From: Pseudomonas sp. UMAB-08
GTDB lineage: Bacteria > Pseudomonadota > Gammaproteobacteria > Pseudomonadales > Pseudomonadaceae
Assembly (NCBI RefSeq): GCF_900095225.1
Contig: NZ_LT607434.1
Location: 1-64,000, forward strand
Reading direction: 5' to 3'
DNA length: 64,000 nucleotides
The number at the start of each line of letters is the position of its first letter. Position 1 is the stretch's first letter. The notes beneath the pieces were generated by a model. That model worked only from the letters and a program-made list of their open reading frames with translations, was not told the DNA's origin and made no database searches. The position numbers and the translations under genes were made by a program. This document shows positions 44,210-52,146 of the stretch, piece by piece.

Positions 44210-46465
44210 TTAGAAGTGGAAGTTGACACCCATCAGCGCGGTACGACCGGCGGCAACGTGCGCGTAGTGGGTCTGGAACACTTGATCGAAATAACGCTTG
44301 TCGGTCAGGTTCTGCACGTTGAGTTGCAAGTCGACGTTCTTGGTCAGGCGATAGGTCGCCATCGCGTCATAGCGCCAGTAGGACGGGACCTCCACCGAGT
44401 TGGCTTCGTTGCCGAAACGCGAATCGACGAAGGTGGCTCCAGCGCCAAGGGTCAGTTTCGGCATCACGTCATAGGTCGACCACAGGTTGAAGCTGTTACG
44501 CGGGGTGCTCGGCATGTGATTGCCCTGGTCCGCCGCAAGGGTGGTTTTGACCAGTTCGCTTTCCATGTAGGTGTAGCCGCCGAAGACCTTCCAGTTATGG
44601 GTAATGTTGCCCGCGTATGTGAACTCGAAACCATCGACGCGCTGTTCGCCATCCAGGACCTGAACGGTCGCGTTATCCGGGTCGTTGATGCGGGCGTTGG
44701 TTTTTTCGGTGCGGAACAGCGCAGCGGTTAACGACAGGTCATCGTTAAAGAAGTCCCACTTGGTGCCCACCTCATAGCTGCGGTTCTTTTCTGGCTCGAG
44801 ATCGGCGTTGTTGGCGGCTATTTCCAGGCCACCGTTACCGCTGGTTTCACCCGCCGGGTTACTGGAGGTGGACCATGCCGCGTAAACGCTGCCGTTAGGC
44901 AGTGGCTTGAAGACCAGGCCAACCTGGTAGTTCAGCAGCCCGCTGGTTTTCTGCCGGGAAAAGGTGCCGGCGGACGTGGTGCGCCCGGCAGTCGCATACC
45001 CGCTGGACTCAACGTCGTAGTGGTCATAGCGCAGGCCGAGGTTGAGCGACCATTGTTCGTCGAACTTCAGGGTATCGAACACATACGCAGCGCTGGTTTT
45101 AGTGTCGGTGTCGGTGAACGCCTGACTGTCCGTGATGGTGCCGTTCCACGCGTCACCGGGCGTCGGGTTGTACAGGCTGGTGCAATCGCCGGACGCCAGC
45201 AACCCCGAAGAGCATGTCGATGCAATGGTGCCGCCGCGGGCGTTGAGCACGTTGTAGTTGCGGTTGTGGGTGTCCTGATAGCTGAACTCCAGCCCGGTCA
45301 CCAGGCTGTGTTCGATGAAACCACTGTTGAACTTGGCGCTCAGGTCCGTCTGGTTGACGAAGCCGCTGGAGGTCGAGTTACGGCTTTTGGCCGAGCGCGA
45401 GACGGTTCCGTTGGCCACGTTGCCACGGCTGTCGTCCGGGTTAGTGACGATGTAATCCAGGGTCGAGCGCGACATGCGGAAGCTGTTGGACACCGTCAGG
45501 TTGTCGTTCAGGTCGTGCTCGATCCTGATCGTACCGCTGTCGTTGGTGCTTTTACGGTAATCGCGATCGGTCAGGCCGTAGAAGTTGTCCTTGCTGACGC
45601 TCGCGGGTTTGTCGACGTTGTATTTGCTGCGGGCGGTGCCGCTATTGGTCAACGGGATGCCGTAGTCCGGTATGTCATTGGTGTCCAAGTGATAGTAGTC
45701 AACCATCACCCGGGTATCGGTACCTAAACCGAAAGCGAAGGATGGCGCAACGCCCCAACGGCTGACGTCCACAGCATCACGGCCGGCGACATTGGCCTCG
45801 TGCTTCATCAGGTTCAGGCGGAACGCTGAGGTGTCGGTCATCTGCTGGTTGATGTCCAGCGTATAGCGTTGGGTCTGGTCGGAGCCAAAGGTGTATCCGC
45901 CGTTATAGGCGTCACCCAAGTGAGCGCCCTTAGTGATCAGGTTCAAGCTGCCACCGGTAGAACCCGCGCCAGTGAACGCAGAGCCCGGACCCTTGCTGAC
46001 TTCCACCGACTCGATGTTGAAGATTTCGCGGCTTTGCGCGGCGATGTCGCGCATACCGTCGATAAATACATCGCTCTCGGCGTTGAAGCCACGAATGATC
46101 GGCCGGTCGGCGTTGGGATTACCGCCCTCGCCTGCGCCAAAGGTGATGCCCGGCGTAGTGCGCAATGCATCGGCCAGGCTGGTGGCCCCGGTGTCGCGAA
46201 TGACTTGCTGCGGGATCACGGTGACGCTCTTCGGCGTCTCGCGCAGTGGGGCGGTGTATTTCTTCGACGCGGAGTCGTCAGCTTTGTAAGCCGTGTCTGT
46301 CTGCTCGCCAGTGATACGGGTTGCACCCAGAGCAACGGCCTTGTCCTCAGTGCTTTCAGCCGCCTGGGCCATGTGGCTCGCGGACATCGCCGCGATGGCC
46401 ACGCCGACCGCTGAAGCCAGTGAACGCGACGAGTTGGCAGAAGATTTTAATTGTTGGCACGACAT
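44210..46465 (-). CDS. piuA: TonB-dependent siderophore receptor PiuA
   Basis: A 751-residue outer-membrane receptor from MSCQQLKSSANS; the frame runs further upstream but GGGGAAGGAA precedes this ATG. Signal peptide ends MAQAAES. The plug has KSVTVIPQQVIRDTGATSLADAL and the VEVSKGPGSAFTGAGSTGGSLNLITK block, then the 22-strand barrel, ending MGVNFHF. Placement with piuC and a Fur-like site supports PiuA, a catecholate/monomeric catechol transporter also used by siderophore-drug conjugates. Confidence 0.93.
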   Translation of the reverse strand: MSCQQLKSSANSSRSLASAVGVAIAAMSASHMAQAAESTEDKAVALGATRITGEQTDTAYKADDSASKKYTAPLRETPKSVTVIPQQVIRDTGATSLADALRTTPGITFGAGEGGNPNADRPIIRGFNAESDVFIDGMRDIAAQSREIFNIESVEVSKGPGSAFTGAGSTGGSLNLITKGAHLGDAYNGGYTFGSDQTQRYTLDINQQMTDTSAFRLNLMKHEANVAGRDAVDVSRWGVAPSFAFGLGTDTRVMVDYYHLDTNDIPDYGIPLTNSGTARSKYNVDKPASVSKDNFYGLTDRDYRKSTNDSGTIRIEHDLNDNLTVSNSFRMSRSTLDYIVTNPDDSRGNVANGTVSRSAKSRNSTSSGFVNQTDLSAKFNSGFIEHSLVTGLEFSYQDTHNRNYNVLNARGGTIASTCSSGLLASGDCTSLYNPTPGDAWNGTITDSQAFTDTDTKTSAAYVFDTLKFDEQWSLNLGLRYDHYDVESSGYATAGRTTSAGTFSRQKTSGLLNYQVGLVFKPLPNGSVYAAWSTSSNPAGETSGNGGLEIAANNADLEPEKNRSYEVGTKWDFFNDDLSLTAALFRTEKTNARINDPDNATVQVLDGEQRVDGFEFTYAGNITHNWKVFGGYTYMESELVKTTLAADQGNHMPSTPRNSFNLWSTYDVMPKLTLGAGATFVDSRFGNEANSVEVPSYWRYDAMATYRLTKNVDLQLNVQNLTDKRYFDQVFQTHYAHVAAGRTALMGVNFHF

Positions 46466-46517
46466 GGTGAGTTCCTTCCCCAAGGAGTTAAGGCGGAGGA
46501 ATATAGTGCAAACAGGT

Positions 46518-46551
46518 ATTACTATCAATTGAGATAGATTATTATTCGCAA
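46518..46551. promoter_or_regulatory. Candidate Fur box between piuA and piuC
   Basis: The 110-bp divergent gap is strongly AT-rich and contains GAATAATAATCTATCTC followed by GATAGTAAT on the minus strand, a run of NATWAT-type hexamers as in Fur sites. It could repress both piuA and piuC with iron. Confidence 0.55.
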
Positions 46552-46576
46552 TCTTTCTTCCTACAGGTTCTGCGGC

Positions 46577-47257
46577 ATGCTCCTACACATTCCCGGCTTA
46601 TTTTCTCGCGAAGAGGTGCTGCGCATCCGCAAGGCTCTGGAGCAGGCTGACTGGGCAGACGGTAAGGTCACCGCTGGTTATCAATCGGCCAAGGCCAAGC
46701 ACAACTTGCAACTGCCCGAAGGCCATCCGCTGGCAATCGAGATCGGTTCCGCCCTGCTGGATCGCTTATGGGGCAACCCGTTATTCATGTCGGCGGCCCT
46801 TCCGCGCAAGGTATTTACCCCGCTGCTTAACTGCTACACCGCCGGTGGCAGCTTTGATTTCCATATCGATAACGCCGTGCGCCAAACCAAGGGCAGCCCT
46901 GAGCGAGTGCGTACCGATTTGTCGTCCACCTTGTTTTTCAGCGACCCGGATGAATACGACGGCGGCGAGCTGGAGATTCAGGACACCTATGGCACGCGCC
47001 AGATCAAACTGCCCGCTGGCGATCTCCTGCTCTACCCCAGTACCAGCCTGCACAAAGTCAATGCGGTGACTCGCGGCGCGCGTTACGCCTCGTTCTTCTG
47101 GACGCAAAGCCTGGTTCGTGAAGACAGCCAGCGCGCCCTGCTGTTTGAAATGGACAACGCGATTCAGCAACTGACCCAGGACGTGCCCGATCATCCTTCA
47201 CTGATCCAGTTGACCGGTACCTACCACAACCTGCTACGCCGTTGGGTCGAGGTGTGA
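46577..47257 (+). CDS. piuC: PKHD-type Fe(II)/2-oxoglutarate hydroxylase PiuC
   Basis: A 226-residue dioxygenase of the YbiX/PiuC group. It opens MLLHIPGLFSREEV, with the iron facial triad in SFDFHIDNAV (H-x-D) and SLHKVNAVTRG (distal His), and Arg in TRGAR for 2-oxoglutarate. It is always linked to a TonB receptor such as piuA in pseudomonads and presumably modifies the siderophore or its breakdown product. Divergent from piuA with a shared control region; 3 bp before the Sel1 gene. Confidence 0.94.
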   Translation: MLLHIPGLFSREEVLRIRKALEQADWADGKVTAGYQSAKAKHNLQLPEGHPLAIEIGSALLDRLWGNPLFMSAALPRKVFTPLLNCYTAGGSFDFHIDNAVRQTKGSPERVRTDLSSTLFFSDPDEYDGGELEIQDTYGTRQIKLPAGDLLLYPSTSLHKVNAVTRGARYASFFWTQSLVREDSQRALLFEMDNAIQQLTQDVPDHPSLIQLTGTYHNLLRRWVEV

Positions 47258-47260
47258 ACC

Positions 47261-48043
47261 ATGACCTTCTCCCTGCTACGTGAAGAAACTGTCGACGGCG
47301 ACCAGCTCAGCGCGATGCTGGGGCAAAACCCGGTACGCGCCGCACAAGCGATCCTCAGCGCGGCGAAAGCCAATTTCGTCGACGCTCAGGCGTTGTTGGG
47401 ACAGATTCTGCTCGACGGCAACGGCATAGAACGCGACCCGAAACTGGCGATGGTCTGGTTTCAGATTGCGGCCAATAGAGGTCACACCCAGGCGCAGAAC
47501 ATGCTGGGGCGCTGCCATGAACATGGCTGGGGTTGTGTCGCCGATCCGCAGAAAGCAGCAACGCACTATCAAATGGCGGCAAATGCCGGGCTGGACTGGG
47601 GACTCTACAACTTTGCCAACCTGCTCGCGACCGGTCGCGGCATGACTAGGGATCAACACCGGGCACTGGCGTGTTACCGCAAAGCAGCCTACATGGGGCA
47701 CGCCAAATCCATGAACCTGTTGGGACGGTATCTGGAAGAAGGTGAGTTTTGCGAGGCCGACGCGCAGGCTGCGTTCGACTGGTATCGCCGCTCGGCAGAG
47801 GGCGGGGATTTCCGTGGGCAGTTCAGCTATGCCGCAGTGCTGGCCGATCAAGGGCGGATTGAGGAGGCGCAGAACTGGTTCACTGCTGCATTGGCCGGAG
47901 GAAGTTTGAACTTCCTCCGGGTGAGCGCCAAGGCCTTGTTGCAGGCTGAGCATCCAACGCTGCGGGCATTGGCCAGCGACTACCACCGGCACGCCGCAGT
48001 ACTGGAAGATGAGTCCGAGCGTCTCGACCTCAACAGCCTTTAA
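47261..48043 (+). CDS. Sel1-like repeat protein
   Basis: A 260-residue solenoid of Sel1/TPR-like repeats. Four or more units can be read (DAQALLGQILLDGNGIERDPKLA, TQAQNMLGRCHEHGWGCVADPQKA, WGLYNFANLLATGRGMTRDQHRA, AKSMNLLGRYLEEGEFCEADAQAA). There is no signal peptide. Such proteins scaffold partners; the specific role is unknown. It follows piuC by 3 bp, as PA4516 does, so iron control and a link to PiuC are likely. Confidence 0.9.
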   Translation: MTFSLLREETVDGDQLSAMLGQNPVRAAQAILSAAKANFVDAQALLGQILLDGNGIERDPKLAMVWFQIAANRGHTQAQNMLGRCHEHGWGCVADPQKAATHYQMAANAGLDWGLYNFANLLATGRGMTRDQHRALACYRKAAYMGHAKSMNLLGRYLEEGEFCEADAQAAFDWYRRSAEGGDFRGQFSYAAVLADQGRIEEAQNWFTAALAGGSLNFLRVSAKALLQAEHPTLRALASDYHRHAAVLEDESERLDLNSL

Positions 48044-48048
48044 CTCAA

Positions 48049-48083
48049 GGCCCGCGCCCTCCAACTCATCCCGTTGGCGGGCT
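48049..48083. terminator. Hairpin between convergent Sel1 and xaxB-like genes
   Basis: GCCCGC and GCGGGC-type arms with an inner CAAC/GTTG pairing fold between the two stops. Imperfect, no U-tract. Confidence 0.4.
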
Positions 48084-48099
48084 CACGTTAATACCATGC

Positions 48100-49113
48100 T
48101 TAGCTCTGCCATGCCTTACGAAGGGTATGCAGGTAGGTACCGAGAGCTTTCGCTTGGATCGCAAATCGCTCGGCACGTTGAGTCACCACTTCGGCGCTGT
48201 TGGGAAGATTGCTGTTCACGAATGTAGAAAGCGCCTGTCCAATTTTAGTGATTTCCTGTACGTACCTCGCTTTATGATTATCGAGCCCCCCTACGGTAGT
48301 GAGTTGCTGGATTCGCGTGGAAGACGTCTCGATCTGATCCTCCAGATCGAGTACTTTTTTGCGCCGCCCTTTCAGCCGCTCCTGTACCACGCTTCTGGCT
48401 TCAATCATGTGGGTGTAATTGACGCCATCGCTGGCCAAATCCAGAATATTTTTAACCCCTGTAATACCTGCCTGAATTGAGCCAAGCGCCGGGTTTTTCG
48501 GATCAATTTTCGTCAGCTCCTGAAGGCTCTCAACCAAGGGTTTCAATTTATCGGAAAACGTGAGTTTCTCCATATCATCGAGCGCAGCCTTTAACAGTTC
48601 TGCAGTAGCTTCAAGTGCAGCGATCGCACCCACTTCAACCGTGAGCAGGTTTTTAGTGGCCTCGATCGATTGTTCTAATTCCAGCATCTGGTCGTTATTA
48701 TCGCTCAGCATAACGGCATTCAGGTTTGTCACGCGGTCATCCAGGTCGCTCGCGTACTGTTTAACGGCCGACACGCTCTGATCCATCAGCCCAGACAATT
48801 CATTAGTGTATTCCTCGATAGCAGCCTTGATCTCCTCGGCCGGTACTTCCTTGCTAAGTTTTTCAATAGACGTGAAGAGGACACCCATCCCCTCACTCTC
48901 TAACCTGACGGGCACTCCGGTAAGTACATTCAACGTGTACTCATCCGTAAGGCTGATCTCTTTACGCAATGCCTGAAGCTTTTCCTTCAAAACAGGAAGA
49001 TAAATATTGCCCAGCGCGATGACATGATGATCAATCTCAGCCCTGCTGACGCGGACAACTTCCAGGTCGGGTTGAGAAAGCTGATAAGGTGTATCTAACA
49101 TATGAACAGTCAT
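48100..49113 (-). CDS. Pore-forming binary toxin subunit B (XaxB/YaxB-like)
   Basis: A 337-residue, almost wholly helical protein without a signal peptide. It carries long heptad-rich segments (LPVLKEKLQALRKEISL, VQERLKGRRKKVLDLEDQIE) and a hydrophobic/amphipathic stretch in the middle (IAALEATAELLKAAL). Length and position directly after a 393-residue A-type partner match xenorhabdolysin XaxB/YaxB, the alpha-pore-forming subunit that inserts when paired with A. I recognise the pair by architecture and order rather than a single motif. The base composition is AT-richer than in neighbouring genes. Gene order A then B with a 74-bp gap is as in known xaxAB loci. Confidence 0.75.
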   Translation of the reverse strand: MTVHMLDTPYQLSQPDLEVVRVSRAEIDHHVIALGNIYLPVLKEKLQALRKEISLTDEYTLNVLTGVPVRLESEGMGVLFTSIEKLSKEVPAEEIKAAIEEYTNELSGLMDQSVSAVKQYASDLDDRVTNLNAVMLSDNNDQMLELEQSIEATKNLLTVEVGAIAALEATAELLKAALDDMEKLTFSDKLKPLVESLQELTKIDPKNPALGSIQAGITGVKNILDLASDGVNYTHMIEARSVVQERLKGRRKKVLDLEDQIETSSTRIQQLTTVGGLDNHKARYVQEITKIGQALSTFVNSNLPNSAEVVTQRAERFAIQAKALGTYLHTLRKAWQS

Positions 49114-49187
49114 GGATTTCTCTATTGGATAGTGGATAAAAAACGGTGAAGCGATGGCCGCTACAAAAAACTTTAATACAACACCAC

Positions 49188-50369
49188 TTAACGCTCAGCC
49201 GTCACATTATTAAAGGCTGTCAGTAAGTCCTGCGCCTGTTTCCGTATACTGACCCAGCTTGAAATAATGCTCTCGAGGCGGGTCACGAAAATCACCAGGT
49301 AGGTGGCGTCGGTAATACCTTCCAACTTCCGATATGAGGAGTCGATGTACCCCTGAACCAGCCCCCACATGCTCTCAAGATTGGATGCACTACCTGAAGC
49401 GCCCTCGATTCGTATTTTCAAATCCTGAAGACTGGTTTCGAAACCGATAAGAGAGCTCAGCAAACCGTTGCGTGCCGAAATCTGCTGCTCCAGCGCTTGC
49501 TTTTGAGTTATTAATTGATCTTTCTCTGTCAACGTTGCCGCCGCTTTGGCCCCATAAATCGACGCGCTGATTGCCAGACCAATCGGCCCCCACCAAGCCC
49601 CCAGCCACTTATAGGTAGAGTACGACTCGTAGGTGGCAAGCTTTTCGGCAATCTGCGTGTTGATGATGTCGACCTCTGCCGTAAGCCTGGCTATTTCTTT
49701 GTCATTTCCGTTACTGGCACACAACGCAATCTTTAAACCCACTGCCGGGGCGATGACGTCTTTCAAAATATCTTTGAAATCGGAAATTTTTACATTCACG
49801 TCGGAGGTGGTTTTACTGTGATGCTGGAGGGCGGTTCTCAAATCACTGACCAGAGCCAGCAAGGTCGGCATTTTTTTCTTGTCACCCTCGCCCAGGCTCA
49901 CTTCAGGAAGTTTATTGATCTCTTCGGGCGTCAGATCACCGACCATACCGGTCGCAGACTTGTAACCTTCCAGGCCTTTGACAAAGGCCGTTATTGCACC
50001 ACCGCTGCTTTCCAGGTCTTCCGAAAAAACGATCAGACTGGCGCCAACGGTTTTCATACCCGTTTCAATAGTCGACCAGGATTCAGCGTGTTTTTTTATG
50101 CCTTGATAGATAACTTGCATATCACTTGGTTCAAGACCCGGGATATCAATTTTTTCATAGCCCAATAGCTGCTGGACCTGAGCAAGCTCTGCGGGAAGTT
50201 CAAGACCCGATTCGACGTATCTTTTTATCCGCCGGACATCTTCGTTAGTCACCAACAGTCCGGGAGACCGAATCACTTCTGGATGACTGCTGGAAGCTAA
50301 AGCCATAAAACGTTCGCTGGCCAAGCCTACGTCTTCAGCGGACACTTCCGCTGTACTTGAATTGAGCAT
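49188..50369 (-). CDS. Pore-forming binary toxin subunit A (XaxA/YaxA-like)
   Basis: A 393-residue helical protein. The N-terminal TNEDVRRIKRYVESGLELP and PGLEPSDMQVIYQGIKKHAESW segments match the conserved opening of XaxA-type alpha-xenorhabdolysins as I remember it. Long coiled-coil helices flank a hydrophobic patch WLGAWWGPIGLAISASIYGAKAA near 255-277, the expected membrane-contacting head region. No signal peptide, in line with XaxA/YaxA release by other routes. AT-rich relative to speC and Sel1. It heads a two-gene unit inserted between Sel1/PA4516-type and speC/PA4519-type genes. Likely cytolytic to eukaryotic cells (insects, predators); activity is inferred. Confidence 0.78.
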   Translation of the reverse strand: MLNSSTAEVSAEDVGLASERFMALASSSHPEVIRSPGLLVTNEDVRRIKRYVESGLELPAELAQVQQLLGYEKIDIPGLEPSDMQVIYQGIKKHAESWSTIETGMKTVGASLIVFSEDLESSGGAITAFVKGLEGYKSATGMVGDLTPEEINKLPEVSLGEGDKKKMPTLLALVSDLRTALQHHSKTTSDVNVKISDFKDILKDVIAPAVGLKIALCASNGNDKEIARLTAEVDIINTQIAEKLATYESYSTYKWLGAWWGPIGLAISASIYGAKAAATLTEKDQLITQKQALEQQISARNGLLSSLIGFETSLQDLKIRIEGASGSASNLESMWGLVQGYIDSSYRKLEGITDATYLVIFVTRLESIISSWVSIRKQAQDLLTAFNNVTAER

Positions 50370-50512
50370 AATCGAATCCTTGATTACTGGGTGATGGCGC
50401 TTTTAAACGCTCAGCCAAAAAGTAGCAGAGCACACACCCAATAAACAGTTAACGGAATCGACACACGCTGTAGGAATATAACGCCACACATTGACTACTT
50501 TCTAATCCGCAC

Positions 50513-50544
50513 AAAAAAGGCCCATGATCGCTCATGGGCCTTTT
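50513..50544. terminator. Bidirectional terminator after speC
   Basis: AAAAGGCCCATGA, TCGC loop, TCATGGGCCTTTT: a perfect 13-bp stem with A/T tracts on both sides, 19 bp beyond the speC stop. Confidence 0.9.
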
Positions 50545-50562
50545 GCGTTACGCGCTCAGCAA

Positions 50563-51726
50563 TTACACGTAGTAAGACTTCAATGGCGGAAAGCCATTGA
50601 ACTCAACTGCACTGTAGCTGGTGGTGTACGCGCCGGTGGACAACCAGTACAGGCGGTCGCCGATGGCCAGGTTCAGTGGCAGGCCATACTTGTAGTTCTC
50701 GTACATGATGTCGGCGCTGTCGCAGGTTGGGCCCGCGATGACCACTTCTTCCATCTCGCCTTTCTTCTCGGTCCAGATCGGAAACTTGATGGCTTCGTCC
50801 ATGGTTTCGATCAGGCCGGAGAATTTGCCCACGTCCGTGTAAACCCATCGCTCTACGGCGGTACGCGATTTACGTGCAACCAGTACCACTTCGCTGACCA
50901 GGATACCGGCGTTGGCAATCAACGAACGGCCTGGCTCAAGAATGATTTCCGGCAAATCGTCGCCGAAGTCTTCCTTGAGGAAGCGGATGATTTCTTCAGC
51001 GTAGGTTTCCAGGCTGTTGGTACGGGTGATGTAGTTGGCCGGGAAGCCGCCACCCATGTTGATCAGTTTGAGAACGATGCCGTCTTCTTCTTTCAAACGC
51101 TCGAAGATCACTTTGACCTTGGCGATCGCTGCGTCCCACACACTGATGTCACGCTGCTGCGAACCTACGTGGAACGAGATGCCGTAAGGCACCAGGCCCA
51201 GTTCACGCGCGAGGATCAGCAGGTCCATGGCCATGTCGGTCTGGCAACCGAACTTGCGGGACAATGGCCAGTCAGCGGTGGTCGAGCCTTCGGTGAGGAT
51301 ACGCACATAGACTTTCGAACCCGGCGCGGCCTTGGCAATGTTGCGCAGGTCGGCTTCAGAGTCGGTGGCATACAGACGCACGCCCTTCTCGTAGAAGTAG
51401 CGAATGTCTTTGGATTTCTTGATGGTGTTGCCGTAGCTGATCAGGTCCGGGCCAACGCCCTGATTCATAACCTTGTCCAGCTCGTAGATCGAAGCGATAT
51501 CGAAGTTCGAACCCTTGCTTTTGAGCAGGTCGATGATTTCCACCGCCGGGTTGGCTTTGACCGCGTAGTAGATCTTGGCGAAATCGAAGCCTGCGCGCAG
51601 GTCGTCGTAGGCCTTGCTGATCATCTGAGTATCGATGACCACGAACGGGGTTTCATGCTTGTCGGCGAACGCCTTCATTTTGTTGAAGGTTTCGCGCTCA
51701 AAATAGTCTTCGACCTGGATCGGCAT
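50563..51726 (-). CDS. speC: Ornithine decarboxylase (biosynthetic, fold III)
   Basis: A 387-residue PLP enzyme making putrescine from ornithine. It starts at MPIQVEDYFERETF (an upstream in-frame ATG adds seven residues). The PLP Lys lies in IYYAVKANPAVE, the phosphate-binding Gly-rich stretch is LINMGGGFPANY, and EPGRSLIANAG and GPTCDSADIMYE supply cofactor and catalytic residues (Cys). This is the eukaryote-like alanine-racemase-fold ODC, as in PA4519, not the large inducible type. It is preceded by a roughly 200-nt leader with an internal terminator-like hairpin. Confidence 0.96.
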   Translation of the reverse strand: MPIQVEDYFERETFNKMKAFADKHETPFVVIDTQMISKAYDDLRAGFDFAKIYYAVKANPAVEIIDLLKSKGSNFDIASIYELDKVMNQGVGPDLISYGNTIKKSKDIRYFYEKGVRLYATDSEADLRNIAKAAPGSKVYVRILTEGSTTADWPLSRKFGCQTDMAMDLLILARELGLVPYGISFHVGSQQRDISVWDAAIAKVKVIFERLKEEDGIVLKLINMGGGFPANYITRTNSLETYAEEIIRFLKEDFGDDLPEIILEPGRSLIANAGILVSEVVLVARKSRTAVERWVYTDVGKFSGLIETMDEAIKFPIWTEKKGEMEEVVIAGPTCDSADIMYENYKYGLPLNLAIGDRLYWLSTGAYTTSYSAVEFNGFPPLKSYYV

Positions 51727-51836
51727 GCTGGGAACTCCTACTGGCAAACTAAATTAATCAATGGGTGCAAATGAACGTCCTCCGTGTGTATCCCCACTTT
51801 GGTTCGCCTACTTCCCAAGGCATGTCCGCCGAAAGC

Positions 51837-51877
51837 AAAAAAGGTCAACCGGGCCCTGCGGGCGTCTGGGTGACCTT
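51837..51877 (-). terminator. Terminator-like hairpin inside the speC leader (candidate attenuator)
   Basis: On the minus strand AAGGTCA...TGACCTT stem with an inner GCCC/GGGC helix is followed by TTTTTT. It lies about 110 nt upstream of the speC start and downstream of the best promoter candidate (51939-51967), so speC transcripts would have to read through it. It might instead be just the end of a transcript from upstream. Confidence 0.6.
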
Positions 51878-51938
51878 GCTGTCTCGTCGTCAGTACTTGA
51901 GCCGGATGGATCGTTTCCAGCATGGACGTTCGGCGCGA

Positions 51939-51967
51939 ACTTTAGGACTTGAGACGCTTGAGATCAA
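51939..51967 (-). promoter_or_regulatory. speC: Candidate sigma-70 promoter of speC
   Basis: On the minus strand TTGATC, 17-bp spacer, TAAAGT. The start would be near 51932, giving a leader of about 200 nt. In this leader a 61-codon frame starts at 51923 (MLETIHPAQVLTTRQ...) and runs through the hairpin, ending at 51738, just before speC; it has no convincing ribosome site. Confidence 0.45.
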
Positions 51968-52092
51968 CAAAAAATGTCGCGTTTTTGCACACGTCCGTCG
52001 CCGGACGATGATCACTGACTTATGTAACGGACCGATGTGACAGCCTGATGTTCCCTGAACGGGGATTTTCAGGGAAACCGAATCGCTCAAAA

Positions 52093-52136
52093 TCGCGGGC
52101 AAGCGCGATCCGTTGCAGGAGCGCGCTTGCCCGCGA
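52093..52136. repeat. REP-like palindrome after opuCA
   Basis: TCGCGGGCAAGCGCG with its perfect 15-bp complement and a 14-base loop, 11 bp from the opuCA stop. GCGGGCAAGC is a common Pseudomonas REP core. A smaller inverted repeat CCCTGA/TCAGGG follows at 52053-52074. Confidence 0.8.
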
Positions 52137-52146
52137 TGGCATCAGA

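Noticed and set aside
50524..51774. 416-codon plus-strand frame opposite speC
   Set aside because: Starts inside the terminator and mirrors a well-defined PLP decarboxylase.
51738..51923. SpeFL-type arginine/ornithine sensing peptide
   Set aside because: The frame has one SRRTKVGIH stretch loosely reminiscent of the SpeFL sensor but lacks its His-rich C-terminus and a ribosome site; kept only as a leader hypothesis.
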